NCBI GenBank assembly: GCA_021202325.1
Contig: JAJQDF010000195.1
Location: 1 to 13,529 of the forward strand
Length of the DNA stretch: 13,529 nt
Direction: 5' to 3'
Source of the DNA: Clostridiales bacterium
GTDB lineage: Bacteria > Bacillota > Clostridia > Lachnospirales > Anaerotignaceae
Shown: positions 1-7,643 of the stretch, one piece after another
How positions within the stretch are numbered: position 1 is the first letter of the stretch
How the letters are laid out: each line of letters opens with the position of its first letter
Notes under the pieces: model-generated
The model's database searches: none
Seen by the model: only the letters and a program-made list of their open reading frames with translations
Told to the model about the DNA's origin: nothing
Program-made: the position numbers and the translations under genes

Positions 1-23
1 CCATATGTAGTTAGTGAATAAAG

Positions 24-74
24 CGAAAATTTCAAGGCATTTTTATTTTTAATGAAAAGGGCTTGAAATTTTCG
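24..74. repeat. 13-bp perfect inverted repeat
   Basis: CGAAAATTTCAAG at 24-36 is exactly mirrored by CTTGAAATTTTCG at 62-74, with a 25-base AT-rich spacer. The right arm contains the -35 hexamer of the promoter at 63-90. The hairpin has an AT-rich stem and no T-run behind it on either strand, so it is a poor terminator. An operator or recombination site is possible but unproven. Confidence 0.7.
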
Positions 75-90
75 TCGGGGGGGGTAAAAT
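63..90 (+). promoter_or_regulatory. Sigma-A-like promoter with a G8 tract in the spacer
   Basis: The -35 hexamer is TTGAAA (63-68, five of six matches) and the -10 hexamer is TAAAAT (85-90, five of six), separated by 16 bases. Eight consecutive G (77-84) fill the half of the spacer touching the -10. Transcription would start near 97, giving a leader of about 115 bases before the surface-protein gene. Gain of one G would give the preferred 17-base spacing, so the tract could tune or switch expression. The promoter call is by motif only. Confidence 0.6.
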
Positions 91-121
91 ATAACGTAAC
101 GATAATTATGCTGATTGTCGT

Positions 122-130
122 GAAAGGAGG
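122..130 (+). promoter_or_regulatory. Far-upstream GAAAGGAGG element (STAB-SD-like)
   Basis: A strong Shine-Dalgarno-type sequence, GAAAGGAGG, lies 83 bases before the surface-protein start codon and about 25 bases after the predicted transcript start. No start codon lies at a usable distance behind it; the next ATG, at 158, is 27 bases away and opens only seven codons. The same sequence in the leader of Bacillus thuringiensis cry3A mRNA binds ribosomes and protects the 5' end. That role here is inferred from sequence and position. Confidence 0.45.
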
Positions 131-158
131 CGCAAAACGCTATTTTTTTAAAAGCAAA

Positions 159-176
159 TGTTAGTATTTACTAACA
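159..176. repeat. 18-bp palindrome in the leader, possible operator
   Basis: TGTTAGTA at 159-166 and TACTAACA at 169-176 are perfect complements around a TT centre. The site lies downstream of the predicted transcription start and 37 bases before the coding start. It has the size and symmetry of a dimeric repressor site, or it could form a small RNA hairpin. No regulator can be assigned. Confidence 0.4.
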
Positions 177-213
177 AATAGCATAAAAATAAACAGCAGA
201 AAGGAAGAGGGTA

Positions 214-3200
214 ATGAAAGTTGGAATTAAAAAGTTTTTGTCAATGATATTAATGATGGCCATGATTTTGTCGGGTACATCGACGATAGCATTTGCAGAG
301 GATGGAGACGAGGATGCCGGAATAGTAGCAGCGGCAGATAACGGAGATGAAGACGAAGGAGAAGACAACGAAGAAGACGAAGAAAACAACGAAGAAGATG
401 AGGAAGACGAAGAAGAAACAGTAGAGAACAAGGAAGATGCCGATGAAGAAGAAGCTGAAAATGACGATGAAGCCGATGAGGCAGACGATGAAGAGGAAGC
501 AGAATTAATGTTAACAGCATCTGCCGATGAATCGGAAGAGGAAGAAGAAACCGAAGAGGATGAAGAGGCAGAGAAAGCGGCTGAGATGGCAGAAGCAAAT
601 AAAGCAGGAGATTATGAACTTAACTATACATCGGAAGAGGCAAGAGAAGCTGGATTTACATCCTTTTCTGTAAATGATGAAGGTACTATTACTATATATG
701 CTTATAATGCTGATATAGGCGGAAAAGAAGTAAAAATTCCATCTTCAATAGACGGCATTGAAGTAACGATAATTGAGGAAGAGGCCTTTGGTAGGGAGCA
801 TACTACTACTAATATGAAAATCACCTCAGTCGAAATGCCTGATACCATTACATATCTTGGATTTGCTAATTTTTATTATTGTACAGGATTGGAAAGTATA
901 CGTCTAAGCGAAAACTTGGAGTTTATTGGTTATAACAATTTTTATAGTTGTAAGAATTTAACCGAATTATATATACCGGCAAGCGTTACAGAAATTGAAG
1001 CTACAGCTTTTGGTGCATCCGGCATAGAGGCATTTACAGTATCGGAAGATAATAAGGTTTATGCCAGCTACGAAGGTGCGATTTACTCAAAGGATTATAC
1101 AATCTTGTATTTTTATCCGGTGCCGGCAACAGATTTGGTTTTGCATGATGATACAGTAGAAATCTATGAAGATGCCTTTTATACATGTAAATACTTAACA
1201 GAAATAGACTTGTCGGACACAAAGGTTACAATATTAGGTGATACGGCGTTTGACAGCTGCAGCGGTTTAGTTACTGTAAAACTGCCGGCGTTAACAAGCC
1301 TTGGTTTAAATGTATTCAGCGGATGCAGTAAGATTACAACTTTGGAAATGGCAACTAGCGAAAAATATAAATTGGGTGAAGATGGTTTTACGATTTATAG
1401 TGCCGATGGCGAAGAACTGATAATGTGCATTCCTTCTGCTAGTGGAACCATTACAGTTGAAAATGGAACAAAAACATTGAGCGATTTGGCATTTTATAAT
1501 TGCTCTAAGGTAACAAAGATTGTTTTGCCCAATGGTTTAGAGAATATAGGTACTGAGGATACATTGGCAAAGGGAACGTTTAGTGGCTGCTCAGCACTTA
1601 CAGAAATAAATATCCCCGAAGGTGTTACATCTTTATATAGAAATACATTTTATAGTTGCAATTCATTGACAACTATAACTATACCGGCCAGTATGACATA
1701 CATACATCCTAGGGCGTTAATGAACTATGGAATTCAAACAATTTCTGTGGCAGAAGGAAATGAATATTTTGCTGTTGAAGATGGCATACTTTACACCAGT
1801 GATATGAAAGAATTGATAAAATATCCTTCGGGAAGAGCAGATACTTCATATACAGTTAAAGATGGCGTTGAGGTAATAGGAGAGGCGGCATTTTACAGAG
1901 CAAAAAGTTTGACGGAGGTTACATTGCCTGACAGCGTGACTGAATTAGGACCGTATGCTTTCTATTTAGATACAAATATTACAACTATAAATTTGTCTAG
2001 TAATCTTTCTATAATAGGAGAATATTGCTTTAACCAATGTACTGTATTAACAAATGGTATGACATTTTCAGCTACTGTTACAGAGATTGGAGAACATGCG
2101 TTTTATTACTGCACTTCATTGACAAACATAGAGGTTGACGATGATAATGAGGTGTTTGCTTCATATGATGGTGCACTTTATGATAAGGAATTGACAACAT
2201 TGATAAGATGCCCTGAAGGAAAGACAGAACTTGAGATAGCACCTACAACAACTGCAATAGGAGAAAGAGCATTTTGGCATTGCACAATATTGACATCAAT
2301 TGTAGTTCCGGAAGGCGTGGTTAGTCTTGGAAAACAGGCTTTCTATCAATGCAAAAAGCTTGCGGATGTAACATTACCTACTACTTTAAAGAGTGTTGGA
2401 GCTAATTGCTTTATTAATTGTGATGATGATTTATTATTCTTTTATGTAGTTGAAGATTCTACAGCACATGCATATGTTGAATGGGCAGATTATAATTATG
2501 CTTTTATTGATACATATGAGATAAGCTTTGATGCCGGTAAGGGTTCATGCGATACAGAAAGTATGACCACAAATTCAGCGTATAAGCTCAGCAGTTTGCC
2601 GGATGCAACCAGAAAGAACTATACATTTGATGGTTGGTACACAGAGTCCAGCGGCGGAGAACAGATAACAGAAGATACAGTTTTTACAGAAGATATGGTT
2701 GTATATGCTCATTGGACAGCAAGCAGCAGTTCGTCAAACAAGTCCAGCGGTTCTTCCCACTCACTGACAAACACAACCGGCAGTTCTTCATCATCGAGCA
2801 CACAGATATCAACAACGGTGGATTCAACAACACCTGTTATCGGTGAAACTACGGAAGATACACCCGTTATCGGAGAGACGACGAGTGAAACAACGGCAAC
2901 AAACGTATTTACCGATGTAAGCGCTGATGATGAATATTACGATGCAATTATGACAGTATATGCAAACGGCTGGATGGCAGGCGTAGGAGATAACAAGTTT
3001 GATTCTGAGGGTACTCTTACAAGAGCAATGGCCGCAAGAATCATATGGAATATGATGGGACAGCCTTCAAGCGAGTCGGTTGCACCTTTCCTTGATGTAA
3101 CAAGCGATACATGGTATGCTGAGCCTGTTGCATGGGCATATGAGCAGGGAATAATATACGGCTATGACGATACATCATTCGGCCCGGACGACTATCTGAC

Positions 3201-3315
3201 AGAGGAACAGTTTGAGATGATACTTTCAAGGATAGCCGGCGAGGAGACTCAAGCCTACACAGGTGAATCATCCAATGCCACAAGAGGCTGGGTTGCAAGC
3301 ATGATAGTCGGTTAA
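214..3315 (+). CDS. Secreted BspA-type leucine-rich repeat surface protein with SLH anchor
   Basis: A large exported protein probably attached to the cell wall. Residues 1-28 form a signal peptide ending AFA before an acidic stretch. Residues 29-120 are extremely acidic (58 of 92 are D or E). From about 155 to 765 there are many BspA/LRR_5-type repeats of roughly 23 residues carrying an F-x-x-C-x-x-L core (FYYCTGL, FYSCKNL, FSGCSKI, FYQCKKL and others). Residues about 767-835 are an InlB B-repeat/Flg_new-like domain (start YEISFDAG, end VYAHWT). A Ser/Thr-rich linker with two PVIGETT copies follows. Two S-layer homology domains sit at about 899-955 and 965-1015; the last residues (ATRGWVASMIVG) resemble the end of a third, mostly missing one. 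SLH domains normally bind pyruvylated wall polymers, and BspA repeats often mediate adhesion, but the ligand is unknown. The ATG at 214 follows AGGAAGAGGG. It is transcribed alone, between a promoter and a terminator. Confidence 0.88.
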   Translation: MKVGIKKFLSMILMMAMILSGTSTIAFAEDGDEDAGIVAAADNGDEDEGEDNEEDEENNEEDEEDEEETVENKEDADEEEAENDDEADEADDEEEAELMLTASADESEEEEETEEDEEAEKAAEMAEANKAGDYELNYTSEEAREAGFTSFSVNDEGTITIYAYNADIGGKEVKIPSSIDGIEVTIIEEEAFGREHTTTNMKITSVEMPDTITYLGFANFYYCTGLESIRLSENLEFIGYNNFYSCKNLTELYIPASVTEIEATAFGASGIEAFTVSEDNKVYASYEGAIYSKDYTILYFYPVPATDLVLHDDTVEIYEDAFYTCKYLTEIDLSDTKVTILGDTAFDSCSGLVTVKLPALTSLGLNVFSGCSKITTLEMATSEKYKLGEDGFTIYSADGEELIMCIPSASGTITVENGTKTLSDLAFYNCSKVTKIVLPNGLENIGTEDTLAKGTFSGCSALTEINIPEGVTSLYRNTFYSCNSLTTITIPASMTYIHPRALMNYGIQTISVAEGNEYFAVEDGILYTSDMKELIKYPSGRADTSYTVKDGVEVIGEAAFYRAKSLTEVTLPDSVTELGPYAFYLDTNITTINLSSNLSIIGEYCFNQCTVLTNGMTFSATVTEIGEHAFYYCTSLTNIEVDDDNEVFASYDGALYDKELTTLIRCPEGKTELEIAPTTTAIGERAFWHCTILTSIVVPEGVVSLGKQAFYQCKKLADVTLPTTLKSVGANCFINCDDDLLFFYVVEDSTAHAYVEWADYNYAFIDTYEISFDAGKGSCDTESMTTNSAYKLSSLPDATRKNYTFDGWYTESSGGEQITEDTVFTEDMVVYAHWTASSSSSNKSSGSSHSLTNTTGSSSSSSTQISTTVDSTTPVIGETTEDTPVIGETTSETTATNVFTDVSADDEYYDAIMTVYANGWMAGVGDNKFDSEGTLTRAMAARIIWNMMGQPSSESVAPFLDVTSDTWYAEPVAWAYEQGIIYGYDDTSFGPDDYLTEEQFEMILSRIAGEETQAYTGESSNATRGWVASMIVG

Positions 3316-3358
3316 GTTTAATTAAAAGTTAGTTTTGCATAACTAAATATCAAAAATT

Positions 3359-3403
3359 ATTGCGGGGTAGAATTTCTATCCCGCAATTTTTCTATCTTTT
3401 TTT
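3359..3403 (+). terminator. Rho-independent terminator after the surface-protein gene
   Basis: ATTGCGGG (3359-3366) pairs with CCCGCAAT (3380-3387). The stem continues through a G-T wobble and three more pairs to a 5-base loop, 12 pairs in all. A T5 run (3387-3391) and a T7 run (3397-3403) follow. It separates the surface gene from the housekeeping operon. Confidence 0.85.
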
Positions 3404-3462
3404 GCTAAAATAGCATACGTCTGCGGTTGTTGAAATATAATAGACCGAAGGGAGCCATGCCT

Positions 3463-4641
3463 ATGAGACTTTTTAGAAAAATTGTAATACCTATGATGCT
3501 TATACTGTCGATATGCCGGGTAAATGCGTTTGCCGAAGAAATAGAAGAGCCGGACGTTAAGGCACTGGGCGCTGTTTTGATTGACGGGGAAAGCGGAAGG
3601 ATATTGTGGGAGAAAAATGCCGATGAACAATTGGCCAACGCCAGTACAACAAAAATTATGACCTGCATATTGGCGCTTGAAAGCGGCAAACTGGATGAAA
3701 CAGTGACTGTCTCAAGCAATGCCGCTGCTCAGCCGAAAACAAGAATGGGGCTCAGCGAAGGGGAAGAAATAAAACTCCGGGATTTGCTCTACGCCCTCAT
3801 GCTGCAGTCGTCCAACGATGCGGCGGTGGCCATTGCCGAGCATATAAGCGGTAGCGTGGAGGAATTCTGCGGATCGATGAATGATAAGGCCGCCGAACTG
3901 GGAGCTGTAAATACTAATTTCGAGACTCCCAACGGCCTTGACAGCGATAACCATTACTCCACTGCCTACGATATGGCGATTATCACAAGGTATGCCCTGC
4001 AAAACGAAGAATTTAGGGAAATAATAAATACTAGGCAGGTTACAATTAAAAGCGACAGATGTACATATACCGTGGTGAACAAAAACCGCCTGCTAAGCGA
4101 GTATTCCGGCGCAATCGGCGTCAAAACCGGATTTACTGGGAAGGCAGGCCAGTGTTTTGTGGGCGCCGCCGAAAGGAATGGAATGACGTTGATTTCGGTA
4201 GTGCTTGGCAGCGGCTGGGGAAGCATCGGCAAGGAGAGAAAATGGATTGATACTAAAAATCTGCTGAACTACGGATTTGAGAATTTCGACTATTATGATA
4301 TATGTATTGAGGGAGATTTTATCGAGAACATCCCGGTAAATAATTCCTACGGCGAAAGCGTAAATGTAATAACATCGGAGAGTATTCGCCTGCCGCTGAG
4401 CACTTCCGAAAGGGAGGCGCTTTTTGTGGAGGTAAAACTGCCTGAAAGCGTCGATGCGCCCGTTGAAATTGGGCAGGAAATGGGAACGATGCTTTTCAAA
4501 ACGGACTCCGAAACAATAATAGCCCAATGCCCCTTGACAGCGGAAAATGCCGTAAATAAAAAAGATGTGAAAACAACGGCCGGAATACTCATAAAATACT
4601 GGATTAATCCGCAGAAATCATTTATACTAAAGAGTAATTGA
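3463..4641 (+). CDS. D-alanyl-D-alanine carboxypeptidase (DacF-like low-molecular-weight PBP, peptidase S11)
   Basis: This exported penicillin-binding protein removes the terminal D-alanine from peptidoglycan stem peptides and so limits cross-linking. With this start it has 392 residues. A signal peptide ends AFA at residue 24. All three active-site motifs are present: STTK at 61-64 (catalytic Ser61 and Lys64), SSN at 116-118 and KTG at 221-223. The remaining C-terminal part fits a PBP5-type beta domain, and the final 20 residues (AGILIKYW...) could be a membrane-associated tail. The frame is open back to TTG codons at 3427 and 3430, but the AAGGGAG at 3448-3454 is well placed for ATG 3463 (8 bases) and too close to ATG 3457 (2 bases). 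In Bacillus the related dacB lies upstream of spmA, spmB and the rluB-type gene ypuL; here the pseudouridine synthase follows directly and no spm genes intervene. Dedicated sporulation use cannot be decided. Confidence 0.92.
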   Translation: MRLFRKIVIPMMLILSICRVNAFAEEIEEPDVKALGAVLIDGESGRILWEKNADEQLANASTTKIMTCILALESGKLDETVTVSSNAAAQPKTRMGLSEGEEIKLRDLLYALMLQSSNDAAVAIAEHISGSVEEFCGSMNDKAAELGAVNTNFETPNGLDSDNHYSTAYDMAIITRYALQNEEFREIINTRQVTIKSDRCTYTVVNKNRLLSEYSGAIGVKTGFTGKAGQCFVGAAERNGMTLISVVLGSGWGSIGKERKWIDTKNLLNYGFENFDYYDICIEGDFIENIPVNNSYGESVNVITSESIRLPLSTSEREALFVEVKLPESVDAPVEIGQEMGTMLFKTDSETIIAQCPLTAENAVNKKDVKTTAGILIKYWINPQKSFILKSN

Positions 4642-4645
4642 GTTT

Positions 4646-4660
4646 GCGGAAGTATCCGCT
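4646..4660 (+). other. Small hairpin between the carboxypeptidase and rluB-type genes
   Basis: GCGGA (4646-4650) and TCCGC (4655-4659) enclose an AGTA loop and are followed by four T. The 5-pair stem is too short for a confident terminator. It could act as a leaky attenuator or processing site just before the rluB-type ribosome binding site (AAGGAGA, 4664-4670). Confidence 0.3.
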
Positions 4661-4676
4661 TTTAAGGAGAATAATG

Positions 4677-5387
4677 ATGGAAAGACTTCAAAAATATATT
4701 GCCGACTGCGGCGTAGCCTCAAGGAGGAAGGCCGAGGAGCTTATGCTCAAAGGATATGTGGAGGTAAACGGCGAAAAGGTTACGGAGCTTGGAACAAAGA
4801 TAGATCCCGAAAAGGATGAAGTAACATTCAAGGGAAAGGTGTTAAAGCCGGAAAAGAAAAAAGTATATATTATGCTCAATAAGCCGGAGGGTTATGTTAC
4901 TACGGCAAGGGACCAGTTCGGCAGACCGACTGTAATGGACCTTATAAAAGATGTTAAGGAAAGAGTTGTTCCGGTGGGAAGGCTGGATTATGACACATCC
5001 GGGCTTCTTCTGCTGACAAATGATGGAGATATAGTATATAAGCTGACTCATCCCAAGAACGAGATAGATAAGGTCTATGAGGCAAAGCTTTTCGGCGTGC
5101 CGGACAGCAATACAATCAATCTTTTCAGAAGGGGAATAACAATAGACGGCAAAAAAACAAGTCCGGCAAAGATTGAGCTTCTCAAAGTAGACGGACGTTT
5201 TTCATGGTGCAATATTACAATACATGAGGGCAGAAACAGACAGGTAAGAAAAATGTGCCAGGCGGCCAGACATCCGGTTGCCTCCCTCAGAAGGATAGCA
5301 GAGGGCGAGATATATCTGGGTGACCTTAAAAAGGGAAGCTGGCGTTACCTTACCGATAAGGAAATAAGATACCTCAAGGAGTTGTAA
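4677..5387 (+). CDS. rluB: RluB-family rRNA pseudouridine synthase
   Basis: This enzyme isomerises a specific uridine in 23S rRNA to pseudouridine; RluB acts around position 2605 in E. coli numbering. The 236-residue protein starts with an S4 RNA-binding domain (MERLQKYIADCGVASRRKAE). The catalytic RsuA/RluB domain carries GRLDYDTSGLLLLTNDG, with the catalytic Asp at residue 104, and the later motif HEGRNRQVRKM. The frame opens upstream at TTG 4638, overlapping the previous gene. However, AAGGAGA at 4664-4670 best serves ATG 4677 (6 bases), and the protein then begins exactly as the family does. ATG 4674 is the alternative start. The RluB versus RsuA/RluE/RluF assignment rests on overall resemblance and on proximity to a D-Ala-D-Ala carboxypeptidase gene, as in Bacillus. 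Confidence 0.9.
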   Translation: MERLQKYIADCGVASRRKAEELMLKGYVEVNGEKVTELGTKIDPEKDEVTFKGKVLKPEKKKVYIMLNKPEGYVTTARDQFGRPTVMDLIKDVKERVVPVGRLDYDTSGLLLLTNDGDIVYKLTHPKNEIDKVYEAKLFGVPDSNTINLFRRGITIDGKKTSPAKIELLKVDGRFSWCNITIHEGRNRQVRKMCQAARHPVASLRRIAEGEIYLGDLKKGSWRYLTDKEIRYLKEL

Positions 5388-5388
5388 T

Positions 5389-6018
5389 ATGCTTAGATTA
5401 TACTTTATGCGTCATGGCGAAACGATTTGGAATACCGAAAGACGATACCAGGGGATGACTGACATAGAGCTGTCCGAAAAAGGAATTGAACAGGCAGCCA
5501 TTGCCGCCGGAAGGTTTAAAAACATAAAAATTGATAAAATATATTGCTCGCCCCTTAAAAGAGCTGTGGCAACGGCAAAGCCCATAGCAGATGAAAAAGG
5601 GCTTGACATAAATATTGTGGAGAACTTCAGAGAAATACATTTCGGCGAATGGGAAGGAATGACCGTTCCTGAGCTTAGGGTAAAATACGGTGAAGCTTAC
5701 AACAGCTTTATAAGAGAACCCCATAAACACGGCTTTCCCGGCGAAGGAAATATAGATAATGTAATTGAGAGAATAAAGCCGGGAATTGAAAAAATACTTA
5801 ATAATGACGACGGAAACGTACTTATTGTTTCCCACGGCGGAATAATAAGGCTTATGATAATGTACATAATGGGACTGGATAACAGCTGGTTCACTAAAAC
5901 GTGGATAGACAATACGGCAATTTCAATAATAGAAATTAAAAAGAACAGAAGACTTTTGCTTACGCTCAATGACAGTGCTCATCTGTCGGAACACAGTCCG
6001 GGCATTTATCATGGCTGA
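5389..6018 (+). CDS. Histidine phosphatase family protein (phosphoglycerate mutase/CobC-like)
   Basis: A 209-residue cytoplasmic member of the histidine phosphatase superfamily, which works through a phosphohistidine intermediate. The catalytic RHG motif is at residues 8-10 (FMRHGETIWN, His9). The second conserved histidine is His149 in VSHGGIIRL. Supporting residues are Arg58 in CSPLKRA and the acid Glu82 in REIHFGEWEG. The FGEWEG segment is typical of alpha-ribazole phosphatase and broad-specificity phosphatases rather than glycolytic dPGM, but no cobalamin genes are nearby, so the substrate is undetermined. The ATG lies one base after the upstream stop, with AAGGAG at 5376-5381, indicating co-transcription and probable translational coupling. 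Confidence 0.88.
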   Translation: MLRLYFMRHGETIWNTERRYQGMTDIELSEKGIEQAAIAAGRFKNIKIDKIYCSPLKRAVATAKPIADEKGLDINIVENFREIHFGEWEGMTVPELRVKYGEAYNSFIREPHKHGFPGEGNIDNVIERIKPGIEKILNNDDGNVLIVSHGGIIRLMIMYIMGLDNSWFTKTWIDNTAISIIEIKKNRRLLLTLNDSAHLSEHSPGIYHG

Positions 6019-6037
6019 TAATAACAGAGGATAGAAT

Positions 6038-7273
6038 ATGAAAATAATAGTAATAGGCGCCGGAGCCGCCGGAATGATGTGCGCCGGACATGCCGCAGAG
6101 CTGGGATACAGCGTAGATATATTTGAAAAAAATAATATAGTCGGCAAAAAAATAAGGATAACGGGAAAGGGCAGATGCAACATGACAAACGCATCCGATC
6201 CCCAGGAGCATATTGACAATACTCCGGGAAACCCTTACTTTATGTATTCCGCATTATATAAATTTACTCCAGATGATACGGTGAAGCTCATTGAAAGTCT
6301 GGGAGTTCCCACAAAGGTCGAAAGGGGAAAGCGGGTATTTCCCGTCAGCGACAAGGCCGAGGATGTGGCAAAGGCTCTTCAGAAATACATGAAAAATGGC
6401 GGAGTAAGACTCCATATTGATAGCACGGTTAAGGATATAATAATCGAGAATGGCGAGGCCAAGGGCATATTGCTGGAGGACGGAAAGAAATACATGGCCG
6501 ATGCTGTGGTTGTTGCCACTGGCGGCCTAAGCTATCCCGGCACAGGCTCCACCGGCGACGGCTATAAATTTGCTAAAAAAGCAGGACATACGGTAACGCC
6601 GCTTCTGCCGTCCCTTGTGCCGTTGAAATCCGACGATTGGTTCTGTGCCGAGCTTATGGGACTAAGCCTTAGGAATACAGCCATTACGGTGAAGAACAGC
6701 TCCGGGAAGACGGTGTATAAGGATTTTGGGGAAATGCTCTTTACCCACTTTGGTATTTCCGGCCCTATGATATTGTCCGCAAGCAGGTATTTACTCAACA
6801 GGTTCGACGAGGATTTTACCGTTTATATAGACATGAAGCCTGCCCTTGATATGAAGACACTGGACACAAGGCTTCTCAGGGATTTTGAAAAATATATCAA
6901 TAAGGATATGAAAAATGCCCTTAACGATCTTTTGCCGCAGAAGATGATACCGGTTATTATATCGTTAAGCGGAATAGACGAAAATAAAAAAATACATGAT
7001 ATAACAAAAGAGGAAAGACGGAGGCTTTGTGAGCTGATAAAGGCTCTTCCAGTGCATGTGACAGGCACAACGGGGCTCAATGAGGCCATTGTCACAAGCG
7101 GCGGAGTGAATACCGACGAGATAGATCCGTCAACGATGGAGAGTAAAAAAGTTAAGAGATTATATTTTGCCGGCGAGGTGCTGGACGTGGATGCCTACAC
7201 CGGAGGATTTAACCTGCAGATAGCGTTTTCGACGGGCTATACTGCGGCAGAAGGATTGGAGGCTAACAAATGA
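6038..7273 (+). CDS. HI0933/YhiN-family FAD-dependent oxidoreductase
   Basis: A 411-residue flavoprotein. The N-terminal Rossmann motif GAGAAG (residues 7-12) ends in an acidic residue at the second strand (Glu30), which should contact the FAD ribose. The family signature ITGKGRCNMTN lies at about 41-51. The C-terminal FAD motif AGEVLDVDAYTGGFNLQIAF is at about 378-397. Members are annotated as NAD(P)/FAD-dependent oxidoreductases or aminoacetone oxidases, but the physiological substrate is generally unsettled. The start is supported by an AGAGGA box six bases before the ATG and lies 19 bases after the phosphatase gene. The stop overlaps the aroH start by four bases (ATGA). Its regular place beside aroH, cmk and ispH suggests a housekeeping role, but that is inference. 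Confidence 0.88.
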   Translation: MKIIVIGAGAAGMMCAGHAAELGYSVDIFEKNNIVGKKIRITGKGRCNMTNASDPQEHIDNTPGNPYFMYSALYKFTPDDTVKLIESLGVPTKVERGKRVFPVSDKAEDVAKALQKYMKNGGVRLHIDSTVKDIIIENGEAKGILLEDGKKYMADAVVVATGGLSYPGTGSTGDGYKFAKKAGHTVTPLLPSLVPLKSDDWFCAELMGLSLRNTAITVKNSSGKTVYKDFGEMLFTHFGISGPMILSASRYLLNRFDEDFTVYIDMKPALDMKTLDTRLLRDFEKYINKDMKNALNDLLPQKMIPVIISLSGIDENKKIHDITKEERRRLCELIKALPVHVTGTTGLNEAIVTSGGVNTDEIDPSTMESKKVKRLYFAGEVLDVDAYTGGFNLQIAFSTGYTAAEGLEANK

Positions 7274-7629
7274 CAGCGTCAATAAGAGGAGCAATAACGG
7301 TTGAGGAAAACAATAAGGAACAGATATATGCGGCCACAACCGAAATGATGAATGAAATAATCGGTGCGAATAACATAAACATAGACGATATAGTTTCTGT
7401 TGTATTTACGGCCACCAACGATTTAGATAAGGCATACCCTGCCGTTGCCGCTAGGCAGATTGGAATAACCAGAGCGGCCTTGATGTGCGTACAGGAAATG
7501 TATGTGGAGGGAAGCCTCAGAAAGTGCATAAGGGTAATGGTAACGGTTGAGGGTGACTATGACAGAAAAACCGTTAAACATGCCTATCTCAGAGGAGCAG
7601 TAGGACTTAGACCTGATTTGAAAAAATAA
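7270..7629 (+). CDS. aroH: Chorismate mutase, AroH type
   Basis: This enzyme converts chorismate to prephenate, the first step towards phenylalanine and tyrosine. The 119-residue protein matches the monofunctional AroH fold of Bacillus subtilis (127 residues). Equivalents of the known active-site residues are visible: Arg6, Arg62, Cys73, Glu76, Arg88 and Tyr106. They lie in IRGAITVE, AARQIG, LMCVQEMYVEG, KCIRVMVTVE and HAYLRGAVGLRPDL. The start overlaps the previous stop (ATGA), with GGAGG at 7258-7262, seven bases upstream, which implies coupled translation. No other shikimate or aromatic amino-acid gene lies in the window, so it is regulated with the housekeeping operon rather than with its pathway. 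Confidence 0.95.
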   Translation: MTASIRGAITVEENNKEQIYAATTEMMNEIIGANNINIDDIVSVVFTATNDLDKAYPAVAARQIGITRAALMCVQEMYVEGSLRKCIRVMVTVEGDYDRKTVKHAYLRGAVGLRPDLKK

Positions 7630-7643
7630 ACGGGGGACGAAAA

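Noticed and set aside
24..74. The 13-bp inverted repeat as a terminator of an upstream gene or as a MITE
   Set aside because: No T-run on either side, low GC stem, no target duplication and no second copy in the window.
158..181. Seven-codon leader peptide (MLVFTNK) behind the GAAAGGAGG box
   Set aside because: The ATG is 27 bases from the box, too far for initiation, and the codons are dictated by the palindrome.
227..598. Minus-strand open frames of 123 and 86 codons opposite the acidic region of the surface protein
   Set aside because: They mirror the purine-rich Glu/Asp codons and give low-complexity Leu/Arg/His or Ser-run proteins with no ribosome binding site.
3436..3441. Perfect TATAAT as promoter of the carboxypeptidase operon
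   Set aside because: No -35 at 16-18 bases, and transcription would start at or inside the ribosome binding site. The real operon promoter was not identified.
3427..3462. TTG and ATG 3457 starts lengthening the carboxypeptidase
   Set aside because: The AAGGGAG box is downstream of the TTG codons and only two bases from ATG 3457; ATG 3463 gives proper spacing and a standard signal peptide.
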